Assembly: GCA_052144935.1 (NCBI GenBank)
Contig: JBKQPR010000175.1
Span: forward strand, 1-32,921
Length of the DNA: 32,921 nucleotides
From: JOPF133 sp052144935
Lineage (GTDB): Bacteria; Acidobacteriota; Terriglobia; Bryobacterales; Bryobacteraceae
Direction of reading: 5' to 3'
Translations under genes and position numbers: made by a program
Notes under the pieces: model-generated
What the model was told of the DNA's origin: nothing
Seen by the model: the letters and a program-made list of their open reading frames with translations, nothing else
Databases searched by the model: none
Shown: one piece after another, positions 31,610-32,921 of the stretch
Position numbering within the stretch: the first letter of the stretch is position 1
How the letters are laid out: the number at the start of each line of letters is the position of its first letter

Positions 31610-32542
31610 CTATCCAGCCACCTGGAGCACGATCTTCCCTGGAGCGTGGCCTGCAGCACCTTGCTCGAACGCCTCTCGTGCGCGGGCAAGCGGAACCACC
31701 GCGGATAACACCGGTTTCAGCTTCCCGGCGTCTACAAGTCCGGTGATGTGGTCAAGCTGCCTTCGATTTCCGCCAACAACGAAAAACACACCGCGCACGC
31801 TATGCTGCTCGGCGACATCAGGCGGAATTGGGGAGACCAGCGTCACCAGCACCCCGCCCTTTCGCAGCACGCCCCAGGAACGCTCCCGCGTCTCGCCGCC
31901 GATCGTGTCTAGCACCACATCGATGTCTCGCAGCATCTCCTCGAAACGCGCGGCGTGGTAGTCGATCACGTCATCAGCCCCTAGACTGCGTACGAGCGCC
32001 GTGTCGCGCGCAGATGCCGTAGCTAGTACGCGGGCCCCTCGCCAGCGTGCCAGTTGCACAGCCAAAGTTCCCACGCCGCCGGCGCCTCCGTGGATCAGCA
32101 CGGCTTGCCCCGCAGCGAGATGCGCGTGTTCGAAGAGCGCCTGCCAGGCGGTCAGCGCCGAAAGCGGCAGTGCCGCCGCCTGCACATGCGGGATGCTGCG
32201 TGGGTTTAACGCGAGGTTCGCTGCACGCACTGCCGCGAACTCGGCCGCCGCCCCGTCCCGTGGAAAATCAGCCAGGCCATATATCTCGTCGCCCGCCCGA
32301 AAATCCGTGACATCGGGTGCCGTCTCCTCTACCACGCCTGATGGCTCGTGTCCCGGAATGCCTGGAATCCGCGGCGTGCCATCGCCGTTCTGATAGGTTT
32401 CATCCCAAGTCAGTTCTGCGGGCGTGATGCCCGTCGCGCGTACCCGTACCAGCACATCCCCAGGCCGAACCACCGGCACCGGTGCATCCTCGAAAAACAA
32501 CTGCTCCGGCCCGCCCCGGCCGTGAGTCCTGACTGCTTTCAC
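31610..32542 (-). CDS. Zinc-independent quinone oxidoreductase-like NADP-dependent enzyme (MDR family)
   Basis: The start is taken at GTG 32542, preceded by AAGGAGGG with ideal spacing, giving 310 residues; an ATG further upstream (32593) lacks a site. The GroES-like N-terminal domain (VKAVRTHGRGGPEQLFFEDA, PGHEPSGVVEE) is followed by a Rossmann domain with VLIHGGAGGVGTLAVQLARW and ends in LARAREAFEQGAAGHAPGKI, as in QOR/ADH-like medium-chain reductases. The catalytic-zinc Cys is missing, as in the quinone reductase branch. It would reduce quinones or enones with NADPH. It lies between two copies of a tRNA-derived repeat. Confidence 0.93.
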   Translation of the reverse strand: MKAVRTHGRGGPEQLFFEDAPVPVVRPGDVLVRVRATGITPAELTWDETYQNGDGTPRIPGIPGHEPSGVVEETAPDVTDFRAGDEIYGLADFPRDGAAAEFAAVRAANLALNPRSIPHVQAAALPLSALTAWQALFEHAHLAAGQAVLIHGGAGGVGTLAVQLARWRGARVLATASARDTALVRSLGADDVIDYHAARFEEMLRDIDVVLDTIGGETRERSWGVLRKGGVLVTLVSPIPPDVAEQHSVRGVFFVVGGNRRQLDHITGLVDAGKLKPVLSAVVPLARAREAFEQGAAGHAPGKIVLQVAG

Positions 32543-32921
32543 GGGAATCCCTCCTTCGCTACTATTCTCCCACGCTGCTATTCCCAAGTTCATCTACTCG
32601 TTACGCGGGTTCGAGCAACCGCCGTTTCACGCCGCAAAAGTTCGAAGCGTGTCCAAGGTGGGGAGCCAGTTCTCTTCGCGTTGATTCCATTAAGCGCGCG
32701 GCTGTGCGAATGCTTTAGGTTTGCTCGGTTCCGCGGCGCGCGGAAGCCGGTCAGCAGATACCGCCTGTGCGCCGCGGAATCGAGTAAACCGCGCGTTGAA
32801 CTAAACCGCAGGCTGAGGCCGGCTCTTTAATGGGTTTTGTTTGGCGACGGCTTCCGATGTGGGGACCGGAACGAAGATTCCGGGCTGTTTTTTGGAGGGG
32901 GCCGGGAGTGGATGGCACGGT
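32543..32921. other. Right-end intergenic region
   Basis: It contains the ribosome binding site of the minus-strand oxidoreductase gene and the right copy of the direct repeat. Beyond 32701 I see no gene or structure that I can support. Confidence 0.35.
32659..32701 (+). repeat. Direct repeat flanking the oxidoreductase gene, right copy
   Basis: TGGGGAGCCAGTTCTCTTCG followed by CGTTGATTCCATTA matches the left copy 1258 bases away. This copy keeps CCA after GGGGAG, as at a tRNA 3' end. The preceding AAGTTCGAAGC may be a decayed T loop. Confidence 0.7.

Overview
The window looks like chromosome from a high-GC soil acidobacterium, most likely Bryobacterales/Solibacter-like. This is inferred from gene content: a long VPS10/BNR-repeat exported protein, a Tat-exported FG-GAP/ASPIC (CRTAC1-type) protein, a GMC oxidoreductase with a gluconate-2-dehydrogenase subunit-3 partner and a multihaem cytochrome, a two-subunit glycine decarboxylase, and many small toxin-antitoxin modules and GC-rich repeats between genes. 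No rRNA, CRISPR array or complete tRNA was seen.

Layout. 1-703 has no convincing gene. 704-6041 is a compact plus-strand operon: a predicted outer-membrane/periplasmic protein fused to a TlpA-like thioredoxin domain, a NarL-type histidine kinase, its response regulator, and a Tat-exported FG-GAP/ASPIC protein. The first gene has an in-frame TGA exactly between its signal peptide and mature part, followed by a small hairpin with a GGTCT loop. 6042-8472 holds the relic 3' end of a TPR-type gene and several copies of a GC-rich repeat on both sides of an NmrA-like reductase. 8473-9365 is a divergent pair of glyoxalase-fold genes. 9366-10329 is mostly non-coding.

10330-14618 is the glycine cleavage operon gcvT-gcvH-gcvPA-gcvPB, with a GT-C membrane glycosyltransferase overlapping its end. 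A 63-bp tandem repeat array then separates it from a YggX-like gene. 17114-17772 (minus) is a DUF433/DUF5615 toxin-antitoxin pair. 17856-20585 (minus) is a three-gene exported redox module: a Tat-exported small subunit, a GMC flavoprotein and a pentahaem cytochrome c. 20875-21548 is a RelE/HigA-type module whose toxin appears frameshifted near its N-terminus.

21887-25846 carries a thioesterase, a bacteriohemerythrin divergent from an ArsA/Get3-like ATPase with a small CxxC partner, a metallo-beta-lactamase-fold exported protein, and a zinc-ribbon membrane protein. The last 74 bp of the zinc-ribbon gene recur, decayed, about 1.9 kb downstream. Between the two copies lie a 106-bp MITE-like element, a DUF2384/RES toxin-antitoxin module, an 18-bp inverted-repeat pair and a possible IS end. 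This segment looks less GC-rich than its surroundings and is the clearest accessory insertion here.

28138-31293 is the VPS10/BNR protein. The right end has a zinc-free quinone-oxidoreductase-like gene lying between two copies of a sequence that includes the 3' end of a tRNA, resembling a small integrated cassette.
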